Shown: positions 9,195-21,222, counted from the stretch's first letter. The stretch: DNA of 64,000 bases from Halomonadaceae bacterium T82-2 (GCA_001577635.1 LSBP01000001.1:310001-374000), one strand, 5' to 3'. Made by a program: numbers and translations. The notes: a model not told the origin generated them from the letters alone.

Positions 9195-11963
9195 TCAGTG
9201 CGCCTCGTCCCAGTTGGCCCCGGCATGGGCCTCGACCACCAGCGGCACCTTCAGCTCGGCGGCGGCTTCCATGCGCCGGCGCACGGCCCCGAGGAAATCC
9301 TCGGCCTGGGCGTCCCGGACCTCGAAGACCAGCTCGTCGTGGACCTGCATGACCATCCAGGCGTCGAACTCGGCCTCGCCGTCACGGGGGTTGAGCCAGG
9401 CGTCGACGTCGATCATCGCGCGCTTGATGATATCCGCGGCGGTGCCCTGCATCGGCGCGTTGATCGCGGTGCGCTCGGCGGCCTGGCGGCGGGTGCGGTT
9501 CTGGGCGTTGATCTCCGGCAGGTAGAGGCGCCGGCCGAACACCGTCTCGACATGCCCCTCGTCGGCGGCCCGCGCGCGGATGTCGTTCATGAAGCGCGCC
9601 ACGCCGGGGTAGCGGTCGAAGTAGCGGTCGATGTAGGTCTGCGCCTGACCGGGCTCGATGTGCAGCTGGCGGGAGAGCCCCCAGGCGCTCATGCCGTAGA
9701 TCAGCCCGAAGTTGATCGCCTTGGCGCTGCGCCGCTGTTCGCCGCTGACCTTGTCGGGGGCGATGCCGAACACTTCGGCGGCAGTGGCGGTGTGGATGTC
9801 GCGCTCCTCGGCGAAGGCCTCGAGCAGCCCCTTGTCCTCCGAGAGATGGGCCATGATGCGCAGCTCGATCTGCGAGTAGTCGGCGGCGACGATGCGATAA
9901 CCCGGCCGGGCGATGAACGCCTGGCGGATCTTGCGCCCTTCCTCGGTGCGGATGGGGATGTTCTGCAGGTTGGGATCGGACGACGACAGCCGCCCGGTAG
10001 CGGTCACCGCCTGGTGATAGCTGGTATGGATGCGCCCGGTGGTGGCGTTGATCAGCTGCGGCAGCTTGTCGGTATAGGTCGACTTGAGCTTGCTCAGCCC
10101 GCGGTGCTCCATGATCACCTTGGGCAGCGGGTAGTCCAGCGCCAGCTCCTCGAGCACCGCCTCGGCGGTTGACGGCGCGCCCTTGGGGGTCTTCTTGATC
10201 ACCGGGATCTTGAGCTCGTCGAAGAGAATCTCGCCGAGCTGCTTGGGCGATCCGAGGTTGAACTCACGCCCGGCGATCTCGAAGGCATCCTTCTCGAGCT
10301 CGCGGATGCGTCCCTCGAGCTCCTTGCTCTGGGCATGCAACCGCGACACGTCGAGCGCCACCCCGGTGCGCTCCATACGCGACAGCACCGGGATCATCGG
10401 CCGCTCCAGGGTATCCAGCACCTCGGCCAGACGCCCCTCGGCCTCGGCGCGGGGGCGCAGCTCGCGGTGCAGGCGCAGGGTAATGTCGACGTCCTCGCAG
10501 GCGTAGGGCACCGCCTGCTCGAGGGCGACCTGGTTGAAGGTCAGCTGCTTGGCACCCTTGCCGGCGATCGACTCGAAGGTGATGGTCGTCTCGCCCAGGT
10601 ACTTGAGCGCCAGCGAGTCCATGTCGTGGCGGGTCGCCGTGGAATTGAGCACGTAGGACTCGAGCATGGTGTCGGTCAGCGCCCCGGCGACATGGATGTC
10701 GTAACGGGCGAGCACCGAGATGTCGTACTTGAGGTTCTGGCCGATCTTGCCCTGATCCGGATTCTCGAGCAGCGGCTTGAGCGCGGCCAGCACGGTGTCA
10801 CGATCGAGCTGCTCGGGGGCATCGAGGTAGTCGTGGGCGACCGGCACATAGGCGGCCTCGCCGGGTTCCAGTGCCAGACCAATGCCGACGATCTCGGCCT
10901 CCATGTAGTTGAGGCTGGTGGTCTCGAGATCGAAGCAGAAGGCCTCCGCCGCGCCCAGCTTGTCGAGCCAGGCGTCGAACGCCTCCCGGGTCAGCACGCT
11001 ATGGTCCTGCCGCGATGCCGACGCGCCGCCGGTCGGGGCGTCCCCGTCGTCATCGGCGAGCGCATCGACGCCCTCGTCGCGCCCCTCGAGCAGTTCGGCG
11101 AGCCAGTTCCTGAACTCCAGCTCGCGATACAGCGCGACAAGCGCCTCGCGATCGGGATGGGCGATGTCCAGGTCGTCGAGGCCCACCGGCAGTTCGCAGT
11201 CAGTCTTGATGGTCGCCAGCTGATACGACAGGAAGGCCTGCTCGCGGTTGGCCTCGAGCTTCTTGGGCAGGGTCTTGGCACCGCGGAAGCTCAGCGACTT
11301 GACCGCCTCGAGGTCGGCGTAGATGGTGTCGAGCCCACCGTCGATGCCCTGCAGCAGGCCCAGTGCGGTCTTCTCGCCGACACCGGGCACGCCGGGAATG
11401 TTGTCGACCTTGTCGCCCATCAGCGCGAGGAAGTCGATGATCCGCTCGGGGGGCAGGCCGAACTTCTCGGTCACGCCGTCGACGTCGAGGGTCTCGCCCT
11501 TCATGGTGTTGACCAGCGTGATGTGGCGGTTGACCAGCTGCGCCATGTCCTTGTCGCCGGTGGAGATCACCGCGTCGCGACCGGCTTCGGTGGCATGGCG
11601 CGCCAGGGTGCCGATCACGTCGTCGGCCTCGACTCCCTCGATGCACAGCAGCGGCACACCCAGCGCGCGGATGCAGCGGTGCAGCGGCTCGACCTGGCTT
11701 CTCAGGTCGTCGGGCATCGGCGGACGGTGGGCCTTGTACTGCTCGAAGAGCTCGTCGCGGAAGGTCTTGCCCTTGGCGTCGAAGACCACCGCCATGGGGC
11801 TGTCGGGGTACTGCTTGATCAGGCTCTTGAGCATGTTGAGCACGCCCTTGACCGCCCCGGTCGGCTGACCGTTCGAGGTGGTCAGCGCTGGCAGGGCATG
11901 AAAGGCGCGATACAGGTAGGAGGAACCATCGACGAGCACGATGGGGGGTTGGGTATCAGCCAT
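9195..11963 (-). CDS. polA: DNA polymerase I
   Basis: The start at 11963 gives [20 protein letters not shown], the usual Pol I N-terminus; an open frame 32 codons longer lacks similarity. The 922-residue enzyme has all three domains. The 5' nuclease is at residues 1-290, with acidic motifs such as [11 protein letters not shown] and [11 protein letters not shown]. The 3'-5' exonuclease is at about 330-520, with ExoI motif [11 protein letters not shown]. The polymerase follows, with motif A DYSQIELR, motif B/O-helix [14 protein letters not shown] and motif [11 protein letters not shown]. The DxE in the exonuclease motif is intact, so proofreading should be active. It fills gaps in excision repair and replaces RNA primers. 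It is divergent from the DUF2782 gene. Confidence 0.97.
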   Translation of the reverse strand: MADTQPPIVLVDGSSYLYRAFHALPALTTSNGQPTGAVKGVLNMLKSLIKQYPDSPMAVVFDAKGKTFRDELFEQYKAHRPPMPDDLRSQVEPLHRCIRALGVPLLCIEGVEADDVIGTLARHATEAGRDAVISTGDKDMAQLVNRHITLVNTMKGETLDVDGVTEKFGLPPERIIDFLALMGDKVDNIPGVPGVGEKTALGLLQGIDGGLDTIYADLEAVKSLSFRGAKTLPKKLEANREQAFLSYQLATIKTDCELPVGLDDLDIAHPDREALVALYRELEFRNWLAELLEGRDEGVDALADDDGDAPTGGASASRQDHSVLTREAFDAWLDKLGAAEAFCFDLETTSLNYMEAEIVGIGLALEPGEAAYVPVAHDYLDAPEQLDRDTVLAALKPLLENPDQGKIGQNLKYDISVLARYDIHVAGALTDTMLESYVLNSTATRHDMDSLALKYLGETTITFESIAGKGAKQLTFNQVALEQAVPYACEDVDITLRLHRELRPRAEAEGRLAEVLDTLERPMIPVLSRMERTGVALDVSRLHAQSKELEGRIRELEKDAFEIAGREFNLGSPKQLGEILFDELKIPVIKKTPKGAPSTAEAVLEELALDYPLPKVIMEHRGLSKLKSTYTDKLPQLINATTGRIHTSYHQAVTATGRLSSSDPNLQNIPIRTEEGRKIRQAFIARPGYRIVAADYSQIELRIMAHLSEDKGLLEAFAEERDIHTATAAEVFGIAPDKVSGEQRRSAKAINFGLIYGMSAWGLSRQLHIEPGQAQTYIDRYFDRYPGVARFMNDIRARAADEGHVETVFGRRLYLPEINAQNRTRRQAAERTAINAPMQGTAADIIKRAMIDVDAWLNPRDGEAEFDAWMVMQVHDELVFEVRDAQAEDFLGAVRRRMEAAAELKVPLVVEAHAGANWDEAH

Positions 11964-12187
11964 GCGGGGCACCTGAGCGATGAAAACGATCGATGCCCTC
12001 ATGATACGCAAGCCACCGCGGGGCGTCAGGCGCTCGCCGCGAGACGGCGGACGCATCACGCCCGGATAGGGGTGTCGTCGCCCGCGAGGCGATGCAACGT
12101 CCCGGTGGAATTGACTAGAATCAGTACAGGTGTCGGCGCCTACCCCTACACTGGCACCTCTTTTGCCCGCCGCTACCGGAGGCCGCC

Positions 12188-12487
12188 ATGAAAGCCCATC
12201 GCCTGTTCACCGCTCTCGGTCTCGCCGCTGCCCTGCTGCTGGGGGCCGCCACACCGGCCCTGGCCCAGGATGACGGAGACGCCGCGGTCAAGCCGGATAT
12301 CACCGTGCGCCAGGAGAAGGACCGCACGATTCGCGAGTACCGCGTCAACGGCCAGCTCTACGCCATCGAGATCAAGCCCAAGCATGGCCCCTCCTATTTT
12401 CTGGTCGACGACAACGGCGACGGCGATTTCCGGCGCAGCGACAACGAGCGCGTCGTGCCGCCGCAGTGGGTGCTGATCCGCTGGTAG
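12188..12487 (+). CDS. DUF2782 periplasmic protein
   Basis: A 99-residue protein with a signal peptide ([21 protein letters not shown]) followed by an acidic, compact domain. The sequence from [20 protein letters not shown] through [14 protein letters not shown] to [10 protein letters not shown] is the DUF2782 signature. Its function is unknown. The location between polA and thrB matches the conserved neighbourhood in Pseudomonas and Halomonas relatives. It starts at an ATG with GGAGGCCGCC upstream. The 84-base gap to thrB and shared strand suggest co-transcription. Confidence 0.85.
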   Translation: MKAHRLFTALGLAAALLLGAATPALAQDDGDAAVKPDITVRQEKDRTIREYRVNGQLYAIEIKPKHGPSYFLVDDNGDGDFRRSDNERVVPPQWVLIRW

Positions 12488-12571
12488 GCGTCGATCGGTC
12501 TCGCCCGATGACTGCAAGCCGGCGCACCAAGCCGCTACAATAGCGGGCTTGGCAATCAGGGCGAGATCATC

Positions 12572-13522
12572 ATGGCCGTATTCACCCCGCTCGACGACGC
12601 CCAGGTCGCGAGCTTTCTCGAGCGTTTCGATACGGGTCGTCTGACAGCGCTCGAGGGCGTCGCCAGCGGCACCGAGAACACCACCTTCTTCGTCACCACC
12701 GATCACGCCTCGCTGGTGCTGACCCTCTTCGAGCAGGGGGATCACGAGGAGCTGCCGTTCTTCGTCGACCTGCTCGACTATCTCGCCGAGCATCGCCTGC
12801 CGGTGCCGGGGCCCGTGCATGATCGCCGGGGCATCGCCCTGCAGAGCCTGGCGGGCAAGCCGGCGCTGCTGTTTCCGCGCCTGCCCGGCAAGCACCCCAG
12901 GGACCCCAATCTCGCCCAGTGCCGCGCCCTGGGCGAAACCCTGGGGCGGCTGCACCACGTCGGCCAGCGCTTCGAAGGCCATCGCCCCAACCCGCGCGAC
13001 CTGCACTGGCTGCTGGCCAGCCATCACAAGGTGCTCGGCTACCTGACGCCCGAAGACCAGACCCTGATGGCCGACGAGGTCGACACCTACCAGGGGGTGT
13101 TCGGCGATGCCGACGCCCTGCCCCGGGGGGCGATCCACGGCGACCTGTTCCGCGACAACACCCTGTTCGACGGCGATACCCTGGGCGGCATCATCGACTT
13201 CTACAACGGCTGCACCGGCGACCTGCTGTTCGACCTGGCGATCGTCATCAACGACTGGGCCAGCGACGACGACGGCCGCCTCGACCCGGGGCGTCACGAC
13301 GCCCTGCTCACGGCCTATCAGGCCCAGCGGCCGCTGACCGAGGCCGAGCGCGACGCCTGGCCGATGATGCTGCGCATGACCGCCCTGCGCTACTGGCTCT
13401 CGCGGCTGCTGGTGATCTATGTCGATCCCCCGGCCCACGAGCTGACCCCGCACGACCCCGAGCGCTTCCGCCTCATCCTGAAGCGCCGGATTGCCGAGGG
13501 CGCCTTGCCGTTACCGGCCTGA
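12572..13522 (+). CDS. thrB: Homoserine kinase (ThrB, APH-fold type)
   Basis: A 316-residue kinase of the aminoglycoside-phosphotransferase fold, the homoserine kinase form used by pseudomonads and halomonads instead of the GHMP type. The N-lobe has GVASGTENTTFFVTTDHASL. The catalytic loop is GAIHGDLFRDNTLFD (general base Asp, then Asn), and the metal-binding DFG-like segment is IIDFYNGCTGDLLFDLA. It phosphorylates L-homoserine for threonine synthesis in the cytosol. There is no other threonine gene nearby. The start is supported by GGGCGAGATC upstream. Confidence 0.92.
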   Translation: MAVFTPLDDAQVASFLERFDTGRLTALEGVASGTENTTFFVTTDHASLVLTLFEQGDHEELPFFVDLLDYLAEHRLPVPGPVHDRRGIALQSLAGKPALLFPRLPGKHPRDPNLAQCRALGETLGRLHHVGQRFEGHRPNPRDLHWLLASHHKVLGYLTPEDQTLMADEVDTYQGVFGDADALPRGAIHGDLFRDNTLFDGDTLGGIIDFYNGCTGDLLFDLAIVINDWASDDDGRLDPGRHDALLTAYQAQRPLTEAERDAWPMMLRMTALRYWLSRLLVIYVDPPAHELTPHDPERFRLILKRRIAEGALPLPA

Positions 13523-13624
13523 GCGTTGCTACCCTGAACCCCGCGTCAGCCTGTCGCTGACACGCGCGGCGCGCCGCCACCGGCGCGCGTCGCCACCGGG
13601 TCACGTCATGTCGAGGAGTCTGCC

Positions 13625-15526
<1,902 letters not shown>

Positions 15527-15529
15527 CCC

Positions 15530-16210
15530 TCAGGCGGCGGTGCGGGTCACGGCCTCGATACCGCCGTGCCCTGCCCCCGCGGCCAGCTGCAGGCGCAACT
15601 CGGCCCCCCGCGGCAGCACACCGACGCCGGCGGGGGTGCCGGTCAGCACCACGTCGCCGGGCTCGAGCGTGAAGTGACGGCTCATCTCGGCGAGCAGCTC
15701 GGGGATGGCGAACAGCATGTCGCCGGTGTCGCCGGTCTGGCGACACTCGCCGTCGATATCGAGGGTGAAGTGCAGCGCCTGCCAGTCGACCTCGCCGGTC
15801 ACCGGCGCAAAGGCCGACAGCGGACAGGCGCCGTCGAACGCCTTGGCGATCTCCCACGGGTGGCCCTTCTCCTTGAGCCGCGACTGCACGTCGCGCAGGG
15901 TCAGGTCCAGCGCCAGCCCCAGGCCGGCCACCGCCCGCGCGGCCTCGGCGGGCGACGCCGCCGTCAGCGGCGCACCGATCAGCAGCGCCAGCTCGGTCTC
16001 GAAGTGCACCTCGCCCCGTTCGAACTGCGCCTCCAGCGGCGTCTCGAGCGCCACGGCGGCACTCGCCGGCTTGATGAACAGCAGCGGCGCACTGGGTACC
16101 GGATTGTTCAGTTCGCGGGCATGCTCGGCATAGTTGCGGCCCACGCAGACGATCTTGCCTACCGGCTCGGCGTGGCGGCGGTCATCGGTGAAACGGGCGG
16201 TAAACGGCAT
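15530..16210 (-). CDS. Fumarylacetoacetate hydrolase-family protein
   Basis: The ATG at 16210 gives a 226-residue protein starting MPFTARFTDDRRHAEPVGKI. The FAH C-terminal fold is clear: KIVCVGRNYAEHARELN, the metal-binding pair in EVHFETELALLIG, the aspartate in LALDLTLRDVQ, the conserved KAFDGACPLSAF, and GDVVLTGTPAGVG near the end. Members hydrolyse or decarboxylate 2,4-dioxo acids such as acylpyruvates, fumarylpyruvate or oxaloacetate; the substrate cannot be chosen from sequence. There is no catabolic gene cluster around it. The ribosome-binding site is weak, so the start could be elsewhere. Confidence 0.85.
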   Translation of the reverse strand: MPFTARFTDDRRHAEPVGKIVCVGRNYAEHARELNNPVPSAPLLFIKPASAAVALETPLEAQFERGEVHFETELALLIGAPLTAASPAEAARAVAGLGLALDLTLRDVQSRLKEKGHPWEIAKAFDGACPLSAFAPVTGEVDWQALHFTLDIDGECRQTGDTGDMLFAIPELLAEMSRHFTLEPGDVVLTGTPAGVGVLPRGAELRLQLAAGAGHGGIEAVTRTAA

Positions 16211-16276
16211 GATGAGAGGGTTCCCTGGTGACTGTCGAAAACGGCAGTCTACCCCAGGCCGGTCGCCAAGAAACAA

Positions 16277-16296
16277 CGACCCCGCTGACGGGGTCG
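16277..16296 (-). terminator. Terminator of ectD
   Basis: On the minus strand CGACCCCGTCAGCGGGGTCG forms an 8-base hairpin followed by TTGTTTCTT. It lies 41 bases after the ectD stop codon. Confidence 0.8.
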
Positions 16297-16337
16297 CTGT
16301 CGGCTCGTTGCCTCGTCGGGAGACAGTGGGGTCGGCG

Positions 16338-17282
16338 TCACTCGGGGCGCCAGGTTTCCTCGGGACGATGGGCGAGGAACGACGGACGCCGCCGGCGGGC
16401 GCCGTAGGGCTCGACGCAGGCGTTGTCCCAGCGGTTGTAGACGAAGAACACGTTGCTGCGCGGGTCCGGGGACATGTTGGCGTTCGAGCCGTGCAGGGTG
16501 TTGCAGTCGAACAGCAGCAGACCGCCGGCCGCCCCGGTGGGCGACTCGATGCCGTTGGCATCGATCAGCTGTTCCAGCGCATCGGGGCCGGGCACGCCGA
16601 ACTCCTGGGTCTTCAGCGACTGCTTGTGGTGATCGTCCGGGGTCTCGCCCAAGCAGGGCACGAAGACCTTGTGCGAACCGGGAATCAGCATCAGCGGGCC
16701 GTTGAAGTGGTGATTGTCGGTGAGCACGATCGACGCGCTCACGGCGTGCATCGCCGGCATGCCGTCCTCGGCGTGCCAGGTCTCGAAGTCGGAGTGCCAG
16801 TTGAAGCCCTTGCCGTGAAAGCCCGGCTTGTAGTTGATCCGCGACTGGTGCACATAGGCGTCGCCGCCGAGGATCTGGCGCACGCGGCCGGTCAGCCGCG
16901 GGTCGCGGGCCAGCTCGGCGAAACGTTGCGACAGGAAATGCACCGCGAACAATGAGCGGATCTCGCGACTGTTCGGCTCGGTGATGGAGAAATCCTTGCC
17001 GCGATAGGCATCGTTGTCGAGCAGCGCCTTGAGCTCGCCGCGCAGCTCGGCCACTTCGTCGGCGGACAGGAAGCCGGGCTCGAAGAGAAAGCCCTGGCGC
17101 TCGAAGCTGTCCAGCTGCCGGTCATCGAGGGGGCCATCCTCGGCCGTGCCCTTGACCACCTTTTCGTGACGCGGCATCAGCAGGGTGTCGGGTTGCCCGG
17201 CGAGCCGTGTGGGATAGGCGTCCCGGCGCTCCGGGGCGGGTGTTGCGGTATACAGGTTGCGGGATGCGGTCTGTACTGACAT
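16338..17282 (-). CDS. ectD: Ectoine hydroxylase
   Basis: A 314-residue 2-oxoglutarate- and Fe(II)-dependent dioxygenase that converts ectoine to 5-hydroxyectoine, a compatible solute. The iron ligands are visible as His163 and Asp165 in NWHSDFETWH and His264 in NTLHGSNAN; their spacing of 2 and 101 residues equals that known for EctD. The EctD signature (residues about 160-180: FNWHSDFETWHAEDGMPAMH) is intact, as is the 2-oxoglutarate-binding arginine after SPDP. The length matches EctD (about 300-330). The ectABC biosynthetic genes are not in the window, so ectD stands alone, as it does in several halomonads. A 378-base control region separates it from a divergent Crp/Fnr regulator. Confidence 0.96.
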   Translation of the reverse strand: MSVQTASRNLYTATPAPERRDAYPTRLAGQPDTLLMPRHEKVVKGTAEDGPLDDRQLDSFERQGFLFEPGFLSADEVAELRGELKALLDNDAYRGKDFSITEPNSREIRSLFAVHFLSQRFAELARDPRLTGRVRQILGGDAYVHQSRINYKPGFHGKGFNWHSDFETWHAEDGMPAMHAVSASIVLTDNHHFNGPLMLIPGSHKVFVPCLGETPDDHHKQSLKTQEFGVPGPDALEQLIDANGIESPTGAAGGLLLFDCNTLHGSNANMSPDPRSNVFFVYNRWDNACVEPYGARRRRPSFLAHRPEETWRPE

Positions 17283-17660
17283 CCAATCACCTCCAGTGCT
17301 TGTGATCAGGTTCAGGTCCAGTCCTCAGCCATTGGTGTGAATCGTTTGGTGGTTACCGAAATCCTTGTCTGGCCTTGGCGGCTGTATCCTAGAATATTTA
17401 ACATAACTTGCAACCTTGCCGATCGAACTCGCACCGCCGGCCTTGTGACGCCATATCCGGTCGCCCTCTTCCGCACGGTGACCGGTTGATGGCCGTTCAC
17501 CCTTGAACCAAGACAAGCCGCGCCGCCCCCCACGGCGGCAAGCGCGACCGACAGAGGACTATCACCGCGAAAGACACCTCAAAAATAAACCTAAGTTATC
17601 GCAAGGTGCCGGCCGACGTGGTTTCGTGGCCCCCTTTTCGGGTTGTGGTCAGGAGAGTGC
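17283..17660. other. Divergent control region between ectD and a Crp/Fnr regulator
   Basis: This 378-base stretch has no credible coding frame: the short open frames in it have no ribosome-binding site and no family resemblance. It is more AT-rich than its surroundings around 17385-17420 and 17575-17600, which suggests promoters on both strands. A possible ectD promoter is listed separately. TGTGATCAGGTTCAGG at 17301-17316 resembles a Crp-type site on its left half only. Confidence 0.6.
17386..17413 (-). promoter_or_regulatory. ectD: Possible ectD promoter
   Basis: On the minus strand TTGCAA (17408-17413), a 16-base spacer and TAGGAT (17386-17391) form a plausible -35/-10 pair in the AT-rich part of the intergenic region, about 104 bases before the ectD start. 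The match is moderate and no osmotic control element can be proved. Confidence 0.35.
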
Positions 17661-18416
17661 GTGCAAGACGTTAGCAGTCATATGGTAAGGCGGCTTCAGC
17701 GCTTCGTGTCCCTGACGAATGCCGAGCTCGCATTACTCGCCGACATGGAACGCGACTCCCGCGCCGTCTCGGCGGGCGATTGGCTGTGGCAGGAAGGCGA
17801 CGCGGCGGACACCCTGCTCGTGCTCACGGAGGGCTGGAGCTGCTCCGCCCGCTACCTGCCCGACGGCAGCCGCCAGCTGCTGGAAATCTTCCTGCCCGGC
17901 GACATCCTGGGGATCGGCGAGCTGGCCGACGGCAAGCGGCGCAGCGACGTCTCGATGCTCACCGACGGGCGGATCAGCGAATACGCCTACCCTCGTCTTC
18001 GCGAGCTCTTCGAGCGCGCCGAGCGCCTGCGAAGCGCCCTATTCGTCATCGCCAATCAACGTCAGGCGATGCTCGCCGAGCGTCTGGTCAGCGTCGCCCG
18101 TCGCAACGCCCGCCAGCGCCTGGCCCACTTCCTCTGCGAGTGTCGCGCGCGCCTGCTGGAACCGGCGAGCGCCCGCCAGCGTTTCCTGCTGCCTCTGTCG
18201 CAGCAGGACCTGGCCGACGCCCTGGGCATGAGCACGGTGCATATCAGCCGTACCTTTTCGTCGCTGGCCTGCCTGGGCTTGGTTCGCCGCCGTCACTACC
18301 ACATTCTGATTCTCGATCCGGCACGCCTGGAGCGCCTGGCCGGCTTCAATGGCGCCTACCTGCAGTGCGACCCGCAGCTGCTGGCTCCGGAGCCACCGGC
18401 GGCCGAGATTCAATAG
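17661..18416 (+). CDS. Crp/Fnr-family transcriptional regulator (paralogue A)
   Basis: GTG at 17661 with AGGAGA five bases upstream is the preferred start; ATG at 17682 is the alternative. The 251-residue product has an N-terminal cyclic-nucleotide-type beta barrel (residues about 15-130, with RQLLEIFLPGDILGIGELAD), a long dimerisation helix, and a C-terminal winged helix (LPLSQQDLADALGMSTVHISRTFSSLACLGLV). The cAMP-binding consensus and the FNR four-cysteine cluster are both absent, so the signal is unknown. It resembles the two tandem regulators at 24.1-25.8 kb. It is divergent from ectD and 91 bases from a HAD phosphatase gene, either of which it might control. Confidence 0.9.
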   Translation: MQDVSSHMVRRLQRFVSLTNAELALLADMERDSRAVSAGDWLWQEGDAADTLLVLTEGWSCSARYLPDGSRQLLEIFLPGDILGIGELADGKRRSDVSMLTDGRISEYAYPRLRELFERAERLRSALFVIANQRQAMLAERLVSVARRNARQRLAHFLCECRARLLEPASARQRFLLPLSQQDLADALGMSTVHISRTFSSLACLGLVRRRHYHILILDPARLERLAGFNGAYLQCDPQLLAPEPPAAEIQ

Positions 18417-18507
18417 CCCCCGCAGCGCGCGAGGCCGGAGCGTGGCACTTCGCCGCCGAGTGGGGCACCATCCGCAGATCCGTCCATACCGCCGATCGAG
18501 GAGTCCC

Positions 18508-19314
18508 ATGCGGCCGATGAAGATGGCACCGTCCCCGGAGCTGGCCTCCGTGGATGTCGTGCTTACCGATGTCGACGACACCCTGACCCGCCGCGGGCGC
18601 CTGTCCAGCGCCACGCTGGCCGCCATCGAGCGTCTTTCCGAGGCGGGGATCGCGGTCATCCCGGTTACCGGCGGCTGTGCCGGATGGTGCGACCATATCG
18701 TGCGGGCCTGGCCGGTCGCGGCGGTCATCGGCGAGAGCGGCGCCTTCCGCCTGAAGCGCGCCGCCGGTGGCGGCCTGGATTGCCACAGCGTGCGCCCGCT
18801 GACCACGCTGCGCGACGAACAACGCCGCCTGCTGGCGGTCGCCGAGCGCGCGATGCAGGATGTGCCCGGTGCGCGCCTGGCTGCCGACCAGCCCTACCGG
18901 CTGGCGGATGTCGCCGTCGATCACGCCCAGGACGTGCCGCCGCTGGCCGCGGACCAGGTCGAACGCCTGCTGGCAACCTTCCGGGGAGAAGGCGCCCGCG
19001 CCCGGGCCAGTTCGATCCACGTCAACGCCTGGTTCGGTGATCATGACAAGGCGACGATGGCCGCCTGGGTGCTGGAACACGACCTGGGACTATCGGCGGT
19101 GGAGCAGCAGCAGCGCGTGCTGTTCATCGGCGATGCCCCGAACGACGCCCCGCTGTTCGCCCGTCAGGCACTCAGCGTGGGGGTCGCCAACCTCGCGGCG
19201 CATCTCGACCAGCTGCCGCAGCCGCCGCGCTGGCTGTGCGAGGCCGGCCACGGCGAGGGCTTCGTGGAGATGGCCGAGCACCTTCTTGCGGCCCGGCGAG
19301 CCGGCTCGGCATGA
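18508..19314 (+). CDS. HAD-superfamily IIB hydrolase (sugar-phosphatase-like)
   Basis: ATG at 18508 with GAGGAG four bases upstream gives 268 residues. HAD motif I is VLTDVDDTLTRRG (nucleophile and general acid Asp), motif II is VIPVTGGCAGWC, and motif IV is VLFIGDAPNDAPLFA, with the motif III lysine in FGDHDKATMAAW. The layout with a C2-type cap matches HAD-IIB enzymes such as sucrose-phosphate or mannosyl-3-phosphoglycerate phosphatase. A role in compatible-solute synthesis would fit a halophile with ectD close by, but no partner synthase is adjacent, so the substrate remains open. Confidence 0.82.
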   Translation: MRPMKMAPSPELASVDVVLTDVDDTLTRRGRLSSATLAAIERLSEAGIAVIPVTGGCAGWCDHIVRAWPVAAVIGESGAFRLKRAAGGGLDCHSVRPLTTLRDEQRRLLAVAERAMQDVPGARLAADQPYRLADVAVDHAQDVPPLAADQVERLLATFRGEGARARASSIHVNAWFGDHDKATMAAWVLEHDLGLSAVEQQQRVLFIGDAPNDAPLFARQALSVGVANLAAHLDQLPQPPRWLCEAGHGEGFVEMAEHLLAARRAGSA

Positions 19315-19344
19315 GTTGATCCGGGCGGGCGATCCGCCTTCGGC

Positions 19345-21027
19345 TTATCCACGGCAAATCCGGTCACGCCCCTTGTCCTTGGCAACATACAGCCCGCGGT
19401 CAGCACGCCTGAACAGGTGCGAGAAAGACTCTCCCCTGACGTGTTCACCGAGACCGGCACTGATGGTGATGCCGATGTTCTGGCCGCTCTGAAGAAGAAT
19501 GATTCCGGCGCGGACGTGCTCACGCACCCGGGCCATGGCCTTTTCCGCCTCCAGTGTACGAGCGCCGCGCATCACCACCACGAATTCCTCGCCGCCCGTG
19601 CGTGCCACGATATCTCCCTCCCGCAGGCACTCGGACACCCTGCCGGCGAGCCACTGCAGCACGACATCCCCCGCATCGTGACCATGCCGGTCGTTGACCT
19701 GCTTGAAATGGTCGATATCCATCACGGCAATCGAGAACGGCTCGTTGTGCATGTCATGGGCCTCGATCAGCGCTTCGACATGCTGGTCCAGGTAAGCACG
19801 GTTCGGCAGCCCGGTCAGGTAGTCCCGCAGCGCCTTGTCGGCCATGAGATCGAGCTGCTGGCGTACCTGCTCGATCCTGGCATTGTCCGCGATGACCCGC
19901 TCCACCGCATCGGCGAGCAGGCGGACCAGTTCGATCTCGACCTCGCAGAACGGCTGCTGACGGGGGTGAGGGCTGGAAAAGTTGAGGGTCCCCCACATCT
20001 TGCCATTGAGATACAGCGGGGCGCCGATATAGCTCTCGAGGCCGAACTGCCGGTAGCAGGGATGGCCATTGACGCGTTCGTCCCGTCCGGCCTCGACGGT
20101 GTGAAAGACGCCCTCGGTATCGAGCATCAGCCGGCAGTAAGTGTCCCCCAGGGCGAAGGTATCGTTCGGCGACAGGTCGGCGATATCGGAGGCGGCCCAC
20201 TTGACGATGTACTGCTCATCGATAATGCGGCTAACCAGACCGATGTCCAGGGAGAGGTAGGCAAGAGCATCGCGAAGCAGGTTGTCGATGATCTCGTCGG
20301 TACTGATGTCCGTGCGGTTCACCCCGCTGTGAACGTCGCGCAGCAGCTGGATAAGGGAGCGGTATTCGGACGTATCCTGGATGACGGCATAGAACCCGAT
20401 CACCTCGCCGTCCAGGAAGTCGGGCGCGTAGTGAGCCTTGAAGTAAAAGGAACGACCATCCGCAAGCGCGAGCTGGTCTTCATAGTTGACCTCCTCTCCG
20501 GCCAGGGCCTTTTGCAGGTGCGTCTGCATCCTGGCGAAGGAGGCGGGGGTCATCACCGAGGCGAGCGGCTGCCCATACAGCGCCTCCCGGCTGATCCCGA
20601 CGAAATCCACGTAGGCCTGATTGTTCAAGCGAAAACACAGATCACGATCGACGTAGGCCACGAGAACGGGCAGCTGGTCAGCGAGCCGCCCGACGATTCC
20701 CTGGTCAATCTTCAGTGCCGCCGAGAGCTTGATGACGAAGCTGCCATCGGCGAGGCCGTAATAGCAGCCGGCGCCATCCTCGAAGCCCCAGGTCTGCCCT
20801 GTTCGAACTTCCCGCCGGGCCAGGCTCTCGGCGATGGCCGCTCCCAACTTGGCGCGAATATCCTGTAGATCGGCCAGGGCCATGCCGGTCAGTGCCGCCG
20901 CCTCCAGGCCCAGGAGCGCCTGCGTGTCACCCGCCACGTCAATGATGCGCTGATCGCGCGAAACATGCAGATAGGCGGACTGCGAAAGGGAGAGGGCCTC
21001 TTCCCACCAGGCGGGTTGTTGGCTCAC
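19345..21027 (-). CDS. PAS-GAF sensor diguanylate cyclase
   Basis: A 560-residue protein. Residues 1-90 form a degenerate PAS-like segment, residues about 110-235 a PAS domain (LPVLVAYVDRDLCFRLNNQA), and residues about 240-385 a GAF domain (YRQFGLESYIGAPLYLNGKM). A C-terminal GGDEF domain follows from about 395. The active site reads GGEEF within DIVARTGGEEFVVVM, which keeps catalysis. The inhibitory I-site RxxD (REGD) lies five residues before it, so product feedback is likely. It makes c-di-GMP in the cytosol in response to an unknown ligand. The start is GTG at 21027 with only a weak ribosome-binding site. There are no transmembrane segments. Confidence 0.92.
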   Translation of the reverse strand: MSQQPAWWEEALSLSQSAYLHVSRDQRIIDVAGDTQALLGLEAAALTGMALADLQDIRAKLGAAIAESLARREVRTGQTWGFEDGAGCYYGLADGSFVIKLSAALKIDQGIVGRLADQLPVLVAYVDRDLCFRLNNQAYVDFVGISREALYGQPLASVMTPASFARMQTHLQKALAGEEVNYEDQLALADGRSFYFKAHYAPDFLDGEVIGFYAVIQDTSEYRSLIQLLRDVHSGVNRTDISTDEIIDNLLRDALAYLSLDIGLVSRIIDEQYIVKWAASDIADLSPNDTFALGDTYCRLMLDTEGVFHTVEAGRDERVNGHPCYRQFGLESYIGAPLYLNGKMWGTLNFSSPHPRQQPFCEVEIELVRLLADAVERVIADNARIEQVRQQLDLMADKALRDYLTGLPNRAYLDQHVEALIEAHDMHNEPFSIAVMDIDHFKQVNDRHGHDAGDVVLQWLAGRVSECLREGDIVARTGGEEFVVVMRGARTLEAEKAMARVREHVRAGIILLQSGQNIGITISAGLGEHVRGESFSHLFRRADRGLYVAKDKGRDRICRG

Positions 21028-21222
21028 GATGCTAGCGTCTCTCGTTCATTGTTGTTCACTGGCCGATGCTAGTCGAGATTCTACGCGCCTTAAACACTCC
21101 TGCCCCGTGAACCGCGGGATTCCGGATACCAGATTCCCCTGTGCGGCCGCCCAGGCATCACGACCTGCCGGGCTTGCACGCCGGTCGTCCGGCACCAGTT
21201 TGGAACCTGGAGCGCGGGAATG

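Noticed and set aside
17301..17316. A Crp-type operator in the ectD leader
   Set aside because: TGTGATCAGGTTCAGG matches the left half-site only, and the position downstream of the likely promoter is not informative.
17503..17688. A 61-codon open frame before the Crp/Fnr regulator
   Set aside because: It has an arginine- and proline-rich composition typical of a GC-rich random frame, no ribosome-binding site, and overlaps the real regulator start.
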